NCBI GenBank assembly: GCA_013180625.2
Contig: SNVD02011200.1
Span: 372,001-436,000 of the forward strand
DNA length: 64,000 nt
Direction of reading: 5' to 3'
DNA from: Boswellia sacra
Lineage: Eukaryota > Streptophyta > Magnoliopsida > Sapindales > Burseraceae
The notes below the pieces were generated by a model, which had not been told where the DNA came from, made no database searches, and saw nothing but the letters and a program-made list of their open reading frames with translations. A program made the position numbers and the translations under genes. Below are positions 25,780 through 39,150 of the stretch, piece by piece (the stretch's first letter is position 1; every line of letters starts with the position of its first letter).

Positions 25780-28700
25780 AAATCCCCAAATCGATTTTAC
25801 CCTCATTCCAGTACCGTCTCGTCTCTCTCAAGTCTTCTCTCCATTGAAACGCGATTCTGCCCTCACCCCATCCTTAAACTCGATTGAAACTGAAGTCATC
25901 TCCCCATTGAAACGCCAGTTCCCTCTCGTCTCTCTCAACTGTTCTCTCAATTGAAACTCGATTGAGTGCCGGTTTCGCATCTCATCTCTCTCATGATTAT
26001 CAGTCCCCGTTTCGCATGCTATAGAGGGCACATACAGAAAAAGTAAGTCCAGGCAATTGCATGCTTCAGAGAGCTTTATCTCCGAACTTGCTTGCTAGAG
26101 TACACAGCGATCGGAGTAGGCGCAGACGACAGACAACCCTCGCTCTCAAGTGGCTTTCGCTGTTACAGGAAATTTCGGGATTGGTGATTTTGTTACAGGT
26201 TGGTGCATTAGCTTTGAAAAGTTTCAGCTTTTAGAAGGTATTGATACCATTTTGGAGTTTTTGAAATTATGCTTATGGCCTTCTATGCGTTGTTCTATCA
26301 CATATCTCCAGGATTTTTTTGCAGCGACTCTCTTTGTTCAATTTTATCTAATATTAATGAACCTATTTTTTATTATACGAGTTGAGTGTCTGATAAAGGC
26401 AGATGAGGTTAGTTGAAATTTCCAAGCATGTACTTGGCACAATAGCATTGTTTCTGTTCTCTATCGCCTAAAGGGTTGTATTATTTTTCTAGGATGAAAT
26501 TTGAGTTTCATGAGGAATCACTGTTATTGAATCTAAAGCCAGTTCAGCCATCTCTATGTACTGATGTATATAATTATATGAAATCATTAACCTCTGCCTT
26601 GCTAGAGCCAAAAGAATTATGAATAAACTAATTCTTTAAACTACTAGTACCTTTTCAATGACTCATGAAATCATAATTCATCCGGGCCCTTAACCTGACC
26701 AAAGTCATCTCATGAGGTATAAATATAGGTTTGTCATTTGTTACTCTCTAAACTCTGTATTTTTGGTGGAAACCATTAATTAGTTTGTTTTTAATTGTAG
26801 ATAATATTGTTGAGTTGGGTTGTCTATTGGCATGCTAAGTGGGGATCAATATATCAAACTGGGTTGATAAATTGATACTTATTGATAATTGTAGGAACTG
26901 AATAAGTTTGATTATATCTCCATAAGTGATGTCTAACAGAGAATAAATAGTACAAATATGTAGCCTTCCAAATCCCAGTTGTGAATGACTTCTTAATTTA
27001 TGAATAATTAAATAATTTTTTATCATAAATTTATGAATGACTTTTCTGATGAAAGAGAAAAGAAAATATTTATTTGATATTTAGTATATTGGACTAAAGG
27101 CATTATTTCAAGTTATCATGGTTATTCAGTTTAATATAATACACGTTTATTGATTGACTTCTTGTGCTTGGTTCAATTCCATTTTGGTTTTGTTCAATCA
27201 TAAGTTTAATGTTTCACAGGAAATGAAATTTGTTTGGTATTTTCATTATCTCAAATTAATACGGGTTTTTGATAATTTTATGTTTGTTTCTTCAACATCA
27301 TTTTGTAAATATACCTGTGCAATTTGCAAGATTTGAAAATACAGAATCAAAGTGCATTTTGTCACTGGTACACTAGAACCAGCTTTCTCTGTCTGCTCAA
27401 GTAATTGTTCAAGTTTTACTTTTTCAGGTATCTTTTAGAAACTTTGAGGCTAAGCTACTGTGTCAAAGCTTGCGTTTAAAGAAGGTGGTCTTGATTTGTA
27501 ATGGATAGCTGGAAGTGAGGTATAGTTAAATTTCTATTGATAAAAGTCTTACATATATTTAATATTTGAAAGTAAGTTGAAAATCTAAATAAGTTTCTGT
27601 TTTATTTTTCTAATGTTTTACTTTATTTTCATAATGAGTTTTGCTTTGATGATGCTTTCATTGGCACTTGACCTTGTACAAACATGTATTAAGAAGGGGC
27701 CTAAAAGAAGAACAATAAATAAAGGGGAACCAAACAAAGAAAAACCGTAAAATCAAGGGCTGACTGCGAAAATATCATCTTTTATGCATGCAATTTGAAA
27801 ATATAACTTTATTGGGCTTTAGGAGGCCCATAAGGTAGCTCTGCCCCTTGTAAAGCATCAAACTTATAGTATAGTAGAAAACTACTTTAAGTACAACAGC
27901 ATGGTGCTGTTGGCATCTTGATTCTGATGAATATTATGCCCGATGCTGCTTTCTATTAGTATATCACTGATATTGTCCTGAATTTGGATAGCTGATTTCG
28001 AGCTTTTGTTGAATTTTGGTGAGATTCAGTGAAAAGGGTTTGCAGAATTGAGAACTTTGGATCTAATTTAGCTATATATCATGCAATTTGGTTTAGTTGG
28101 ATATAGCAAACCCGAAGGTTCTAATGACAATTTGTAAGTGCAAAATGATCATTGATGGAGAAGATTTCCAGTTTATAATTGGATGAAAATTATAATTGTA
28201 TTGTTGATAGTTTGACTGGTCTATGGCTATAATGTGTTGATAATTGAACTATATTTGCTTGGTGATGGAATATAGGGGTACTACCTAATCTTGTTGATGA
28301 TACTTCTGTAATCATATCTTTCTAGTTCATAGAAGGATGGGAATGAGTTAATAATACGCTTTGTATTGCTTCTAAATTCTGCTCTACTTTATTTTCATGG
28401 TCTTCATAAGTCCATCTAGATGTGGCTGTTGAGCTCTTAGTGTTCTTGCTTGTTTGTGTTAGAAGTTCTTTCAAGGTGCTTGTCATTGCAAACTTTTTCA
28501 ATGATCGATTGATAATTTTTATTGTTGCTGTTCGTCAACGACTCAGCTAGGTTTTTTTTACCATTGTTCATTTGTTGTATGTATTCTCATAGCACACCTT
28601 TATCTTGACATTATTTTAATTTGTTGTGTTATTTCTGTTAATTTTCTGTTGATTGCCTTCTAAAGTTGAATCAGATCATTAAGGGGTTAAATTCATTGTC

Positions 28701-28950
28701 TATAAAAATTAGGAACAGTAATAGTAGGTGCCAAGAATTAAATAGAAGTCATGAATTGAAGACTTTTTATATATTATTACTATCATCCTATATATATCTC
28801 TGCCTTCTAAGAACAATTTTTTATAAACAAATTATGAGGAGAAGAGAGAAAGTGTGGACAGAATAATTGCCCTAAGTACAAGGGTACATCCTCACCCTTT
28901 TGAACTGTGGGGTGCCATGTAAATGGGCTGCTTAACATTGTTTTCTGCTA
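25780..28950. other. Interior of inner CACTA: leader-like and AT-rich intron-like DNA
   Basis: Positions 25790-26190 are CT-rich and relatively GC-rich, like a 5' leader. A short frame from about 26062 could be a captured first exon. From 26200 to 28950 the sequence is AT-rich and T-rich, typical of plant intron. I did not recognise a protein. It may be captured host DNA upstream of the RFC1-like exons. Confidence 0.4.
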
Positions 28951-28978
28951 ACAATATTGCTTCAGCTTGGTATTATAA

Positions 28979-29466
28979 ATTTAACTTTGACCAATATACT
29001 TTACAGCTTAGAAAGGGAAGAAGCTGAAGATTTGATTAAACGCCATGGTGGTCATGTTACTGGATCTGTCAGCAAGAAAACAGTTGCTCCTTACTTCATT
29101 CTTTTGTTTGTTTGGTCATTCTTTGCTGTATTGGGGCATGTATTTAACATCATCTACTTGCATAATTATCTTTTATGTGATGAAGATATTGGGGGAGTGA
29201 AATCAACTAAAGCCAAAGAATTGGGGTTTGCTCTCTCTGATTCATAGCATAGACTTTCTAATTTGAGTATGTATTTCCTTGTTCCTTACGTAGATGTATT
29301 TTCGCACTTTGAATATGCAGTACTGCCTTCCTCACGGAGGATGCATTGTTTGATATGATCCGTGCATCTAATCAGTCAAAGGCACCTGTGAAAGAAGATT
29401 CAAAAAAATCTATGGAGAAAGTTGCCAAACCCCCGCCCAAAAGTCCTAAAAGAGTTGAAGTGAAAA
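28979..29466 (+). pseudogene. Captured RFC1 fragment (BRCT domain of replication factor C subunit 1)
   Basis: Three exon-like blocks encode part of the BRCT domain of the large clamp-loader subunit. They are 28979-29082 (SLEREEAEDLIKRHGGHV then TGSVSKKT), 29164-29225 (NYLLCDEDIGGVKSTKAKEL) and 29321-29466 (TAFLTEDALFDMIRAS then SKAP and KSPKRVEVK). The phases join in frame as in plant RFC1. The intron before block 2 ends CAT rather than CAG, so its acceptor is damaged. Intact RFC1 loads PCNA onto DNA in the nucleus and is around 1,000 residues; only about 100 are present here, without the AAA+ ATPase. The fragment lies inside the inner CACTA and has no complete gene around it, so it was transduplicated. 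Confidence 0.85.
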
Positions 29467-30410
29467 GTAAGCACCAAATAAGTTTGTGCTTAAGCGTGTT
29501 ACTTTAACATCTGATTTTTATCTTATAGTTTCTTTTTGTTTTAATTTTCCAATTTGTGTTCAAATTTTTGGTTTGCTGTCTATTGTGCTGCCCTGAAGGT
29601 ATGTTAAGTTCTAGTTTTAGTCATCATCTTACTGAGTTACTGTTCTTTAATGATGCAGTAAGTCAGTTGGATGCATAATGGTGTTTTTAGCATTATTAAA
29701 TTCCAAATTTTCCATTATAGGAATTCATATTTCTATCTTTTAATAGCTGGGTGTGAGTGGCATTTGTTGTTTCTTTATGAAAATGTTTTCCATTTATTTT
29801 ATATTTGGTTTGTAAAATTAGTCATGAAAAAATGATAGACAAACAATGGCAGATTTGTTTTGAAATGCACGTGCATTTCAAGGTTCAATAAATCATTTTC
29901 TTTTCTGCAGTTTTCCCAATCTGCTTTAAAATGTGAATTATTTTGTTTCTCAGTCCATTGCTATTTTTCTTAGTGTCACCTACAACGAGCAAAAATGGTT
30001 CTTATTTTTGTATGATGTTTGAAATTTCTTTTGCATTCTTAATATCTGTGGTTGTTATATTAGAATCTATGTGGACATTATTATATATTTGCATGTCAGG
30101 TCCTTAGTGGGAGTTTTTGAAAGAATAATTTATTTGATAGAGAAGAGATGAGGATGAGGGACAGGGGTGGGTGTTGCATATTTATATGTTTTTTTGTACA
30201 ACCAAGTTTTTATTTTAGCTTTGATATTTCGTTAGCAATTACTAAATGGCAGAATATGGAGCAATGTGTAACTTTCATGTTGACTGTCACAATTTTTGAA
30301 TTTTACAGTCGACCAAGAGATGATTTTTTACCTAACAACTCAACTAATATTTGGTTTAGAAATGCTTATGTACTACATTACAATAAACAAAATTGAATTT
30401 TCTCTGTTAG

Positions 30411-30640
30411 GTAGTTGCCTTTGGAAACCTTCAATTTAATGCTCTTCTGAAAGCCAACTTTGAAGCTGTTCCTAGGAGTATACCCATAGTTGCACTTTCA
30501 TTTGTTTACCAGGTAACATCAGTTCATCACCAATTAACCTGCATTGGTTCCATATTGAGATACTTGTAACGTATTATATCTTCTTGGTTCAGAATGTAGT
30601 ACCTGTTGTTTGTATAAATCTTGAAGGAAACCTGTCAAAA
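30411..30640 (+). pseudogene. Captured fragment of a tryptophan/tyrosine-permease-like transporter gene
   Basis: Two exon-like blocks are seen. At 30411-30512 the frame reads LKANFEAVPRSIPIVALSFV then YQ, followed by GTAACA. At 30593-30640, after a CAG acceptor, it continues NVVPVVCINLEGNLSK with GTAAAG as donor. Together they encode a hydrophobic membrane segment with the VYQNVVPV signature that I associate with the plant aromatic amino-acid permease-like family (PF03222-like, plastid-predicted). The identification is from memory of the motif, so moderate. The rest of the transporter is absent. It lies in the same strand and order as the RFC1 fragment, inside the inner CACTA. Confidence 0.6.
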
Positions 30641-30756
30641 GTAAAGTGATGAATCCTTTCATCCTAAACTGTTTAAATTACATAAATAAATATAGAAAAT
30701 ATAAAAGAAATGGGATTAGCCAATGTATAAATGAGATACAGCCCATACACATTCTG

Positions 30757-32010
30757 ATCTAATGCCAGCCCATTAAACAAAAGCCCACAACCATAATAAA
30801 AATTGTCAGCCCATTAAACAAAAAAATTAATAAAACCAACCCATTAAACTAGAAACTATGTCAGCCCATTAAACACAAAAAAATTAATAAAACCAGCCCA
30901 CTAAACTAGAAACTATGTCAGCCCATTAAACAAACCCACAACCATAATAAAAATTGTCAGCCCATTAAACAAAAAAATTAATAAAACCAGCCCACTAAAC
31001 TAGAAACTATGTCAGCCCATTAAACACAAAAAAATTAATAAAACCAGCCCACTAAACTAGAAACTATGTCAGCCCATTAAACAAACCCACAACCATAATA
31101 AAAATTGTCAGCCCATCAAATAAAAAAATTAATAAAACCAGCCCACTAAGCTAGAAACAATGTCAGCCCATTAAACACAAAAAAATTAATAAAACCAGCC
31201 CATTCAACTAGAAACTATGTCAGCTCATTAAACAAACCCACAACCATAATAAAAATTGTCAGCCCATTAAATAACAAAATTAATAAAACCAGCCCACTAA
31301 GCTAGAAACTATGTCAGCCCATTAAACACAAAAAAATTAATAAAACCATCCCATTCAACTAGAAACTATGTCAGCCCATTAAACAAACCCACAACCATAA
31401 TAAAAATTGTCAGCCCATTAAACAAAATAATTAATAAAACCAGTCCACTAAACTAGAAACTATGTCAGCCCATTAAACAAACCCACAACCATAATAAAAA
31501 TTGTTAGCCCATTAAATAAAAAAATTAATAAAACCAGCCCACTATGCTAGAAACTATGTCAGCCTATTAAACACAAAAAAATTAATAAAACCAGCCCACT
31601 AAACTAGAAACTATGTTAGCCTATTAAACAAACCCACAACCATAATAAAAATTGTCAGCCCATTAAACAAAAAAATTAATAAAACCAGCCCACTAAACTA
31701 GAAACTATGTCAGCCCATTAAACACAAAAAAATTAATAAAACCAGCCCATTAAACTAGAAACTATGTCAGCCCATTAAACACAAAAAAATAAATAAAACC
31801 AGCCCACTAAACTAGAAACTATGTCAGCCCATTAAACAAATCCACAACCATAATAAAAATTGTCAGCCCATTAAATTAAAAAATTAATAAAACCAGCCCA
31901 CTAAACTAGAAACTATGTCAGCCCATTAAACACAAAAAAATTAATAAAACCAGTCCATTAAACTAGAAACTATGTCAGCCCATTAAACAAAAGCCCACAA
32001 ACATAATAAA
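30757..32010 (+). repeat. Minisatellite with higher-order structure (about 1.25 kb)
   Basis: Two units alternate. Unit A (about 39 bp) contains CCCACAACCATAATAAAAAT. Unit B (about 55-57 bp) contains AATTAATAAAACCAGCCCA then CTAGAAACTATGT. Both start with CAGCCCATTAAA. They are arranged as A-B-B sets of about 150 bp, repeated with single-base changes. It lies between the captured gene fragments and the transposase gene of the inner CACTA. Confidence 0.9.
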
Positions 32011-32556
32011 AACTGCGGTTAGCAATTTTTTCTAGTTTAGGAGGCTGGTGTCATTAATTTTTTTGATATTGAATTTTATTGATAAAATTCAATAAAATAT
32101 AAAATAAAATACACCACCCCACTAACCGCAGAAAGCTTAAAAAAATAGACAACTAATCCAATAAAATACCTATAGTAGTCCACTAAACCATAAAGGAAAG
32201 TACACTTCCACACTAAAGCAACCAACAAAAACATCATAGACCATTTTTCTAACCCTCATTCCTAATTAAGTTTAATGGGTAGCCCATACATATCTCGATA
32301 CATTAGTCCACTGAACCGTACCCACTATTCCCAAATTAAAAAAAATGAAAAGACACTATCCAACTACCCAAAAAATTCTAAGTTAATAGTTAATATTGTT
32401 AGTAACTATTGGATTTTATGGTTTATATCTCTTCGTTAATTATTATCATTATTTTGTTCTGTCTATGTTTGTTTTTCATGCTTAGCAATTGTTCGATAGT
32501 TATTATTTTACCTATCTTGATATGGATTACATCTACTTTCTTTAAGGAACATACCC

Positions 32557-35500
32557 ATGGATAAGAGTTGGATTGACTTACAAAATCGCTGTTGTCATGC
32601 ATATTTCAGTGGGGTTGAGGGATTCTTAAATTTTGCTTTTGGCAATCTAGTTAATGATACTAGAATTTTATGTCCATGTAAGAAATGTCACAATCGATAT
32701 CGTTTGGATAGATACACAGTAAGAGAGCATTTAATCTGTAATGGGTTTCTTAGAACATATAAAAGGTGGACCTTACATGGAGAACAATATACACCACTTG
32801 AGTCTGACCAACCCAACGAACCCAACCAACATTTGGAGGTTGGTTGTGATTCCACTGTGGGTGATGATATGGTCGAAATGATACATGAAGCCATTGGGCT
32901 TCCGAATAATGATTTTGGTGAAGGTAGTAGTCATCCATTGGATCAAGAAACTGAGAGATATTTAAAAACTTCTTCAGGAGGCAGAGTGTCCATTGTATCC
33001 AGGTTGTGAGATTTTTACTTCACTTTCCTTTACTGTTCAACTTTTGCAATTAAAAGTGTTGCACGGATGGACGGACACTTCAATGATAAAGTTACTAAAA
33101 CTGTTGAAGAAAGCCTTTCCAGAAAATTCCAAAGTTCCTTCTTTATATTATGAGGCACAAAAGATAACTATTGACTTGGGGTTTACATACCAGTCTTGGG
33201 ATGCTTGTCCCAACAATTGTATGTTGTTTAGAGGTGAGTATGGAAATTTGGATAGGTGTTGCATATGCCATGAGTCTAGATATAAGAACTTTGATGAGGT
33301 GAATGATGCATCAAATCCCAATGATAAAATTGCTGCAAAACAAGTAAGATACTTTCCATTAATTCCTAGGTTGCAAAGATTATTCATGTCTTTAAAAACT
33401 GCTTCTTTAATGCGATGGCACACAGAAGATCGTATTAAAGATGGTGTGCTTAGACATCCCGCTGATAGCCTTTGTTGGAGAACTTTTGACGAAAAGCATC
33501 CTGCTTTTGCTGCTGATTCTCGTAATGTCAGACTTGGATTGGCAGCAGATGGATTTAATCCATTCAGGACTATGTCCATAGCATACAGTACATGGCTTAT
33601 TATGTTGATGCCATACAACTTACCTCCTTGGTTATGTATGAAGGAAACTTTTTTCATTTCATCTATGCTAATTGATGGTCCAAAAGGTCCTGGAAATAAA
33701 ATTGATGTCTATATGCAGCCGCTGATTGATGAATTAAAACAATTATGGAGTGAAGGTGTGCTAACCTATGATGCATCGTGTCGACAAATGTTCAAACTAC
33801 ATGCAACATTATTATGGACTATCAATGATTTTTCGACATATGCTAATCTGTCGGGTTGGAGCACTAAAGGTGAGAAAGCATGTCCTTGCTGTATGGAAAA
33901 TACGGTTTCTAAATTGTTGTCTCATAGTTGAAAGTTTTGTTACATGAGTCATCGGCGATACTTGCCCAGTACGCATAGATTTCGAAGGGATAGGATATCG
34001 TTTAATGGGAAAGCGGAATCGGGACCACCTCCAGCTTGCTTGTCTGGTGTTGATGAAAAAAGACAATTAGAAAATGTTCTTACCGAGTATAAGATGGAAG
34101 ACCTTCAGAGAAGAGTGAATAGTTCTGAAATGACAAATCAAGCAAACAGTTGGAAGAAAAAAAGCATTTTCTTTGAACTACCATATTGGGAGCATAACTT
34201 GATTAGACATAATCTTGACGTCATGCACATTGAGAAGAATGTATGTGATAATATACTCTGAACATTGTTAGGGGATTCGAGGAAATCAAAAGATTCATTG
34301 AAGGCTCGACTTGATTTGGGGGATATGAAAATAAGGAAAGCTCTGCATCCTCAACAACGAGGTGCTAACAAATTGTATTTACCTCCTGCATGCTTCTCAA
34401 TGAACAAAGATAATAAAGATGTCTTTCTTAGTGTGTTGAAGAAAGTGAAGTTACCGGATGGTTATGCATCAAATATTCGACGGCGTGTTCACATGAAAGA
34501 GCGGAGCATTTCAGGTTTGAAAAGTCATGATAATCATATTTTGATACAACAATTGCTTCCTCTTGCTGCTCGAAGGGCTTTGCCAAAAAATGTTGTTGTT
34601 ACTTTGATTGAGTTAGCAAACTTTTTCAAGCAACTGTGCTCCAAAGTGAATACTGCAGAAGACTTAAACTCTATTCAACATCGAGTTGTGCTTACACTGT
34701 GCCATCTTGAGAAAATTTTCCCACCTTCATTCTTTGACGTAATGGAGCCTTTGCCCATTCATCTTGCTCAAGAGGCATCTTTAGCGGGACCCAATTTCGA
34801 TGGATGTATCCTATTGAAAGGTATTACTAAGTCACTTGTTACGTAATGTTCTTTTAACTTCCATTCTTATCAATGAATATCTACTTAGAAAGATTTCGGA
34901 TTCTATAGGTATTTACTAACTCTGAAGAGATATGTGCGCAACCGTGCACACCCGGAGGCTTCTATTGCTAAGGGATTTCTACTGGAAGAGTGCATAAATT
35001 TTTGCTCAAGATATCTTGATGAGGTCGAAACTAAAATTAATTGAGGACCTCGAAATAAGGATGGTACCTCTAGTGAAGGAGAGCATTTTGAACTTGATCA
35101 TGTCTCTTGGGTTCAAGCACATAGATATGTGCTAGTTAATACACCTTCTATTAATCCCTTTCGAGAGTAAGATATGCATCATCATTTCTTTTTCTAAGCA
35201 ACTTACTGAGTTTGACTCGCATTGTTAGTAATGTCTTTTGATGTCTTCTCACACAGGAAGCATCTAAATGAACTTCAACGTCAAAGGCCTCGTTCTACCA
35301 TTCATGAAATCCATAAAGAGCATAACAAAACCTTCTATGAATGGTTTCGAAGTCATGTAAGTCTTAGTTATCTGTTGAAGTGCTATCATTATACTGACTT
35401 TCAAATCTAACTATGTGTTCCTATAGGTTTACTCCTTACAAGAGACCTCAAATGTATCATTGTCCAAGGAAATCATCAATTTAGCTAATGGGCCTAAATC

Positions 35501-36128
35501 GGGCGCACATCGTTATAAATCTTATAGTGTTAATGGCTTCAAATTTCAGATCAAAGACACCGATAAGCACAAAACAACTTAGCAACATGGTGTTATTTTG
35601 AAGGCTGATACCATGAGCTATGCTAGTGCACGAGATAAAAATCCTCTTTCGGGCAATGTCACATTTCTTGGAGTGTTAACAGATATAATTCAAATTCGTT
35701 ATGTCAATGACATGACTTTTATGTTGTTCAAGTGTGATTGGGTTGATAATCGGATTGGAAAGAAGTGTGATGAATTTGACTTCACCTTGGTTAATTTTAA
35801 TCATCTATTATATAAAGATAATCATGTGGATGATGAACCTTTCATTTTAGCAGAACAAGCTGAGCAAGTTTGTTATATTCAAGATCCAATGGATGAAGAT
35901 TGGCATGTTGTGCTTAAAATGACAATGAGAGATACATATGATTTCACTTCCAAAAGTTCATCTACCGCAAACATGGTGCCACAAGTTGAGCTATATACAC
36001 AACAAGAATTTGATGAAAGAGGTTATTTTCGTGAGGAAGATGTTCAATGGGTTAGGGAAGGAGTTGAAGGCACAACAATTATCATTAATAGAGAAGACAA
36101 TGATGATGGGATGGATGATATTGATTGA
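32557..36128 (+). pseudogene. CACTA transposase, TNPD/TNP2-like (degenerate)
   Basis: Open stretches in order match the CACTA transposase. The N-terminal transposase-associated domain reads MDKSWIDLQNRCC to CPCKKCHNRYRL (from 32557). A large catalytic region (Transposase_21-like) runs from about 32993 with ACPNNCMLFRGEY, RLGLAADGFNPF and MLIDGPKGPGNKIDVYMQPL, ending HNLDVMHIEKNVCDNIL near 34258. A DUF4218-like block follows (34265-34820; GDMKIRKALHPQ, LPLAARRALP, THLEKIFPPSFFD-type), then RYLLTLKRYVRNRAHPEASI (from about 34909) and a DUF4216-like C-terminal block (35598-36128; FLGVLTDIIQIRY). The frame is broken by a frameshift near 32960, in-frame stops at 33929, 34259, 35041 and 35579, and a shift near 34790. 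The intact enzyme cuts the CACTA ends and moves the element. Confidence 0.9.
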
Positions 36129-36380
36129 CTATTCTTTTGGGTATGCCCTTTTTTTTTTATTCTGTCATTTTGTATCTTATTTTGGTTTTGCGGGGCATTT
36201 GTTATATATCCCTCTCGAATGGGTGTAACAATAATTTTTTATGAATGACGTATATAGTTTGTTCTTTTGTGTTTTTCTTAAACGGATTGTGATTTTTTTT
36301 ATATGCATATGTTTCATATTATGATGCGCACGAAATGATGTTAACATGGTTTTCTATTTTTGTTTTTTTGTAGGTAACTA

Positions 36381-38265
36381 TGCCACCAAAGAGACTTTGA
36401 GACATTTCAATGGAGAGTATAATACAACGGGAAGCAGAATTTCGACGACAGTCGACATCTTCCCAAACTCAGACAAATAACGGAGAGCAAGGTATGTACA
36501 TAAATAAGATGGCTTTACTAATTAATATTTAAAATTGTTTTCTCATTTGTTTATTTATTTTCCAGATGATGGTGGTACGTCAAAGGTTGTAAAAGGTCGT
36601 GGATCAGCTCGCACTATTCGTGAGTGGGGAACAGGGTAAAGGTTGCATGTAGAGTTTAACTCTCAGTGGCAACCAATAAATGCAAACAAAGATCAATTTA
36701 CCTCCCAACTTGGAATCATAGCAAAGAATGGCAACATGGCTCCGCTGACTTGTCCGTGATGGCAAAACATGCCACAACACCTGTTAGATGACATTTGGAA
36801 AGAAGTAAAGGTGAGTAATTTATATGAAATTCTTGGGCTATAACATATTTTTTTGTATCTATATTAATCTATTATGATTTGTGGTTGTAGGATAATACAG
36901 ATGTTCCTGATGAGTATAGAATTCATTGTCTAAAAGCAGTTGGGAATCTTTGGAGGGATTGGAAAGCTCGTGTCAAGAGAGAGTATTACAAGAAATTTGA
37001 TACAGATGAGGATCGGTTAGCTTTCACTCCTCCTAGAGTTAACCCAGACCAGTGGCCTATTCTTGTAGCTTATTGGGGGACGGAAGAAGCCAAAGTATAT
37101 GTCTAACTCAACACATGCTATATATACCAAAATAGTTATTTTTAAGTAGTTATAAATTCTATAATACATAAACTTTTGAAATTGGTTGTATTATAGGGAG
37201 TTGCAGAGAAGAATAAGGTAAACCGTGCACAACAGGTTGCACTTCATCGGACAGGTCGTACGTCATTTGCCCAGAAACGAGAAGAGGTAAGTTTTGCATA
37301 ACTATGTATATGTCTTTATCTATATGCTATTTATTTATTAGTTATGAAGATAACTTCAATTGAGATATGAAGGAAGTGGTTGTCTTTCTATTATGTTGCC
37401 ATTGTATTGCTAAGAAATGGGATGTGTTTATTTTTTATGATGTTTTTGGTAAGTAACTTCACTTTTTAAGTACTTGTACATCATGATAAAGCTTTATATT
37501 AGTTGTTGTCTTTTCTTTTTTTGGTTAGATGATAAGCAAGGGCGAACAAACTGATCGTATTAGTGTCTTCATCAAAACCATAACAAAAAGTAATGGGGAA
37601 ATAGGTGATGATGAAAGTGCAGAAATAATTGTAAGTTCTCCAATTTTTTGAACCTATATATTCATCTAGTATGTATGAATTTATTTTGCTTATTGTTTTA
37701 TCTTCTTTAACTTGTTATTTGTTTTGATAATGTTGTAGAGTCAATTTAATGAAGGTTTGTCTCAATTTACACAAGAGCGACAAACTCAATAAGTGAGAGA
37801 AGAAGTTTTTGGCAACGTAATGGGACCTGATCATCGTGGCTATGCTCGGACATACGATTATGGTCCATCTCCAATTGACATTCATGGATGCAGCAGCTCA
37901 TCTGATAATCAATTGAGGGAACAATTTAGTGCCTTACAACAAGCATACAACAATTTGAATGCAGCTCACAACGACTTGAAGGAAGAATACAACAACTTGA
38001 AGATGACGCATGCTGAAGTCCTTTCCTTTCTACAGGAGACGTTTCCAGAATTTGCACAGCGGCATGCAAATAGATCGGTATTCACATATTTCCATAAAAG
38101 TTAAAAGCTTCAGATGATTCATCTTTTAACTTGCGTTTTGTATTCTTTTTTCTGAATAGGTTCTAGATGCTTCAAGTGGACACCCAAGTCGTTTTCAACA
38201 TGATAGTCATGGAACAAATAATATCACACGTGACACATCAGATGAGGAACATGAGTACCTATAAA
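36381..38265 (+). pseudogene. Second CACTA gene, TNPA-like plant transposase (degenerate)
   Basis: About seven exon-like blocks are seen. They read MPPKRL; ISMESIIQREAEFRRQST; GGTSKVVKGRGSARTIREWG; DNTDVPDEYRIHCLKAVGNL, WRDWKARVKREYYKKFDTDE and WPILVAYWGTEEAK; NKVNRAQQVALHRTGRTSFA; ISVFIKTITKSNGEIGDDES; then 37793-38090 with a coiled-coil-like run LREQFSALQQAYNNLNAAHN. This matches the Ptta/En/Spm (PF03004-like) companion protein, which in related elements binds the subterminal repeats. In-frame stops are visible early (after MPPKRL, near 36640 and near 36758) and at 37791, so the copy is inactive. It follows the TNPD-like gene on the same strand, the usual CACTA order. Confidence 0.85.
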
Positions 38266-38659
38266 CAATCTTCTTTGTTCCAAATTAAACAATCTTATTA
38301 AATGAATATTATCTAAGTTACAAATTTATTCTTGTAGGTAAGTTCAAGTTTTGTGGTTTGTACTTATGTGGACGTTGATGAACTATTAGAGATGTTTAAC
38401 TATTTCCTTATCAGATGTTAAACTATGTGAATTATGATACAGATACATTTGATTTGTTTTTTGCAATATGTTTAAAATCACTTAAATGAGATGCTTTCAT
38501 ATTTCTTTTGTTTCTATATTAATATTGAATGCATAAAATTATTGAAATGTTATGTAATAAATTTTTTTAGGCAGGTGCAGATTATTGAAATTATTGAAAT
38601 TGTTGTAATTGTTGTAAATAGCACAGCAGGTACAGATTAATTAAAAAAAAAATTTTTAA

Positions 38660-39150
38660 AAATTTTTTTACGGCGGTTCAAAAACCGTCGCAACTAAATA
38701 CAGTGGGAAACATATACGGCGAGCCCTGTTCGTAGCAAAAAAGTTATTTACGACGGTTATGTGTTCGACGCAAAACATTTATTTACGGTGGTTATGTGTT
38801 CGACGCAAAACATTTATTTACAGCGGTTATGTGTTCGACGCAAAACATTTATTTACGACGGTTATATGTTCGACGCAAAAAATATATTTACGGCGGTTAT
38901 GTTTTTGACGCAAAAAAATTATTTACGGCGGTTTTAAACTGCCGTAAAAGGGTGTGGCGAAAAGAGCATCGATTTCGGCGAACTTTTTTACGTCGAACAA
39001 TGAAACCGCTGTATAAAACTATTTACGGCAGACAAAAACCGCCGTAAAATCTTTTACTGCGGTTTTTTTTATGACGGACAAGAACCGCCGTAAGACCGCC
39101 GTAAGAGCTCTTTTGCAGCGGTTTCTGCCCGCCGTAAAAAGTCTCTTCTG
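38660..39150. repeat. Subterminal repeats, right end of inner CACTA
   Basis: At least eight copies of a roughly 33-bp motif containing TTTACGGCGGTTATGTGTTC or variants, with inverted counterparts near the very end. They mirror the shorter set at the left end and are the probable binding sites of the TNPA-like protein. Confidence 0.8.

Noticed and set aside
30757..32010. Regularly spaced repeats that might suggest a CRISPR array
   Set aside because: The spacers are themselves repeated, the context is a plant transposon, and no cas genes exist; it is a minisatellite.
33148..33657. 169-codon minus-strand frame
   Set aside because: Antisense shadow of the TNPD-like transposase.
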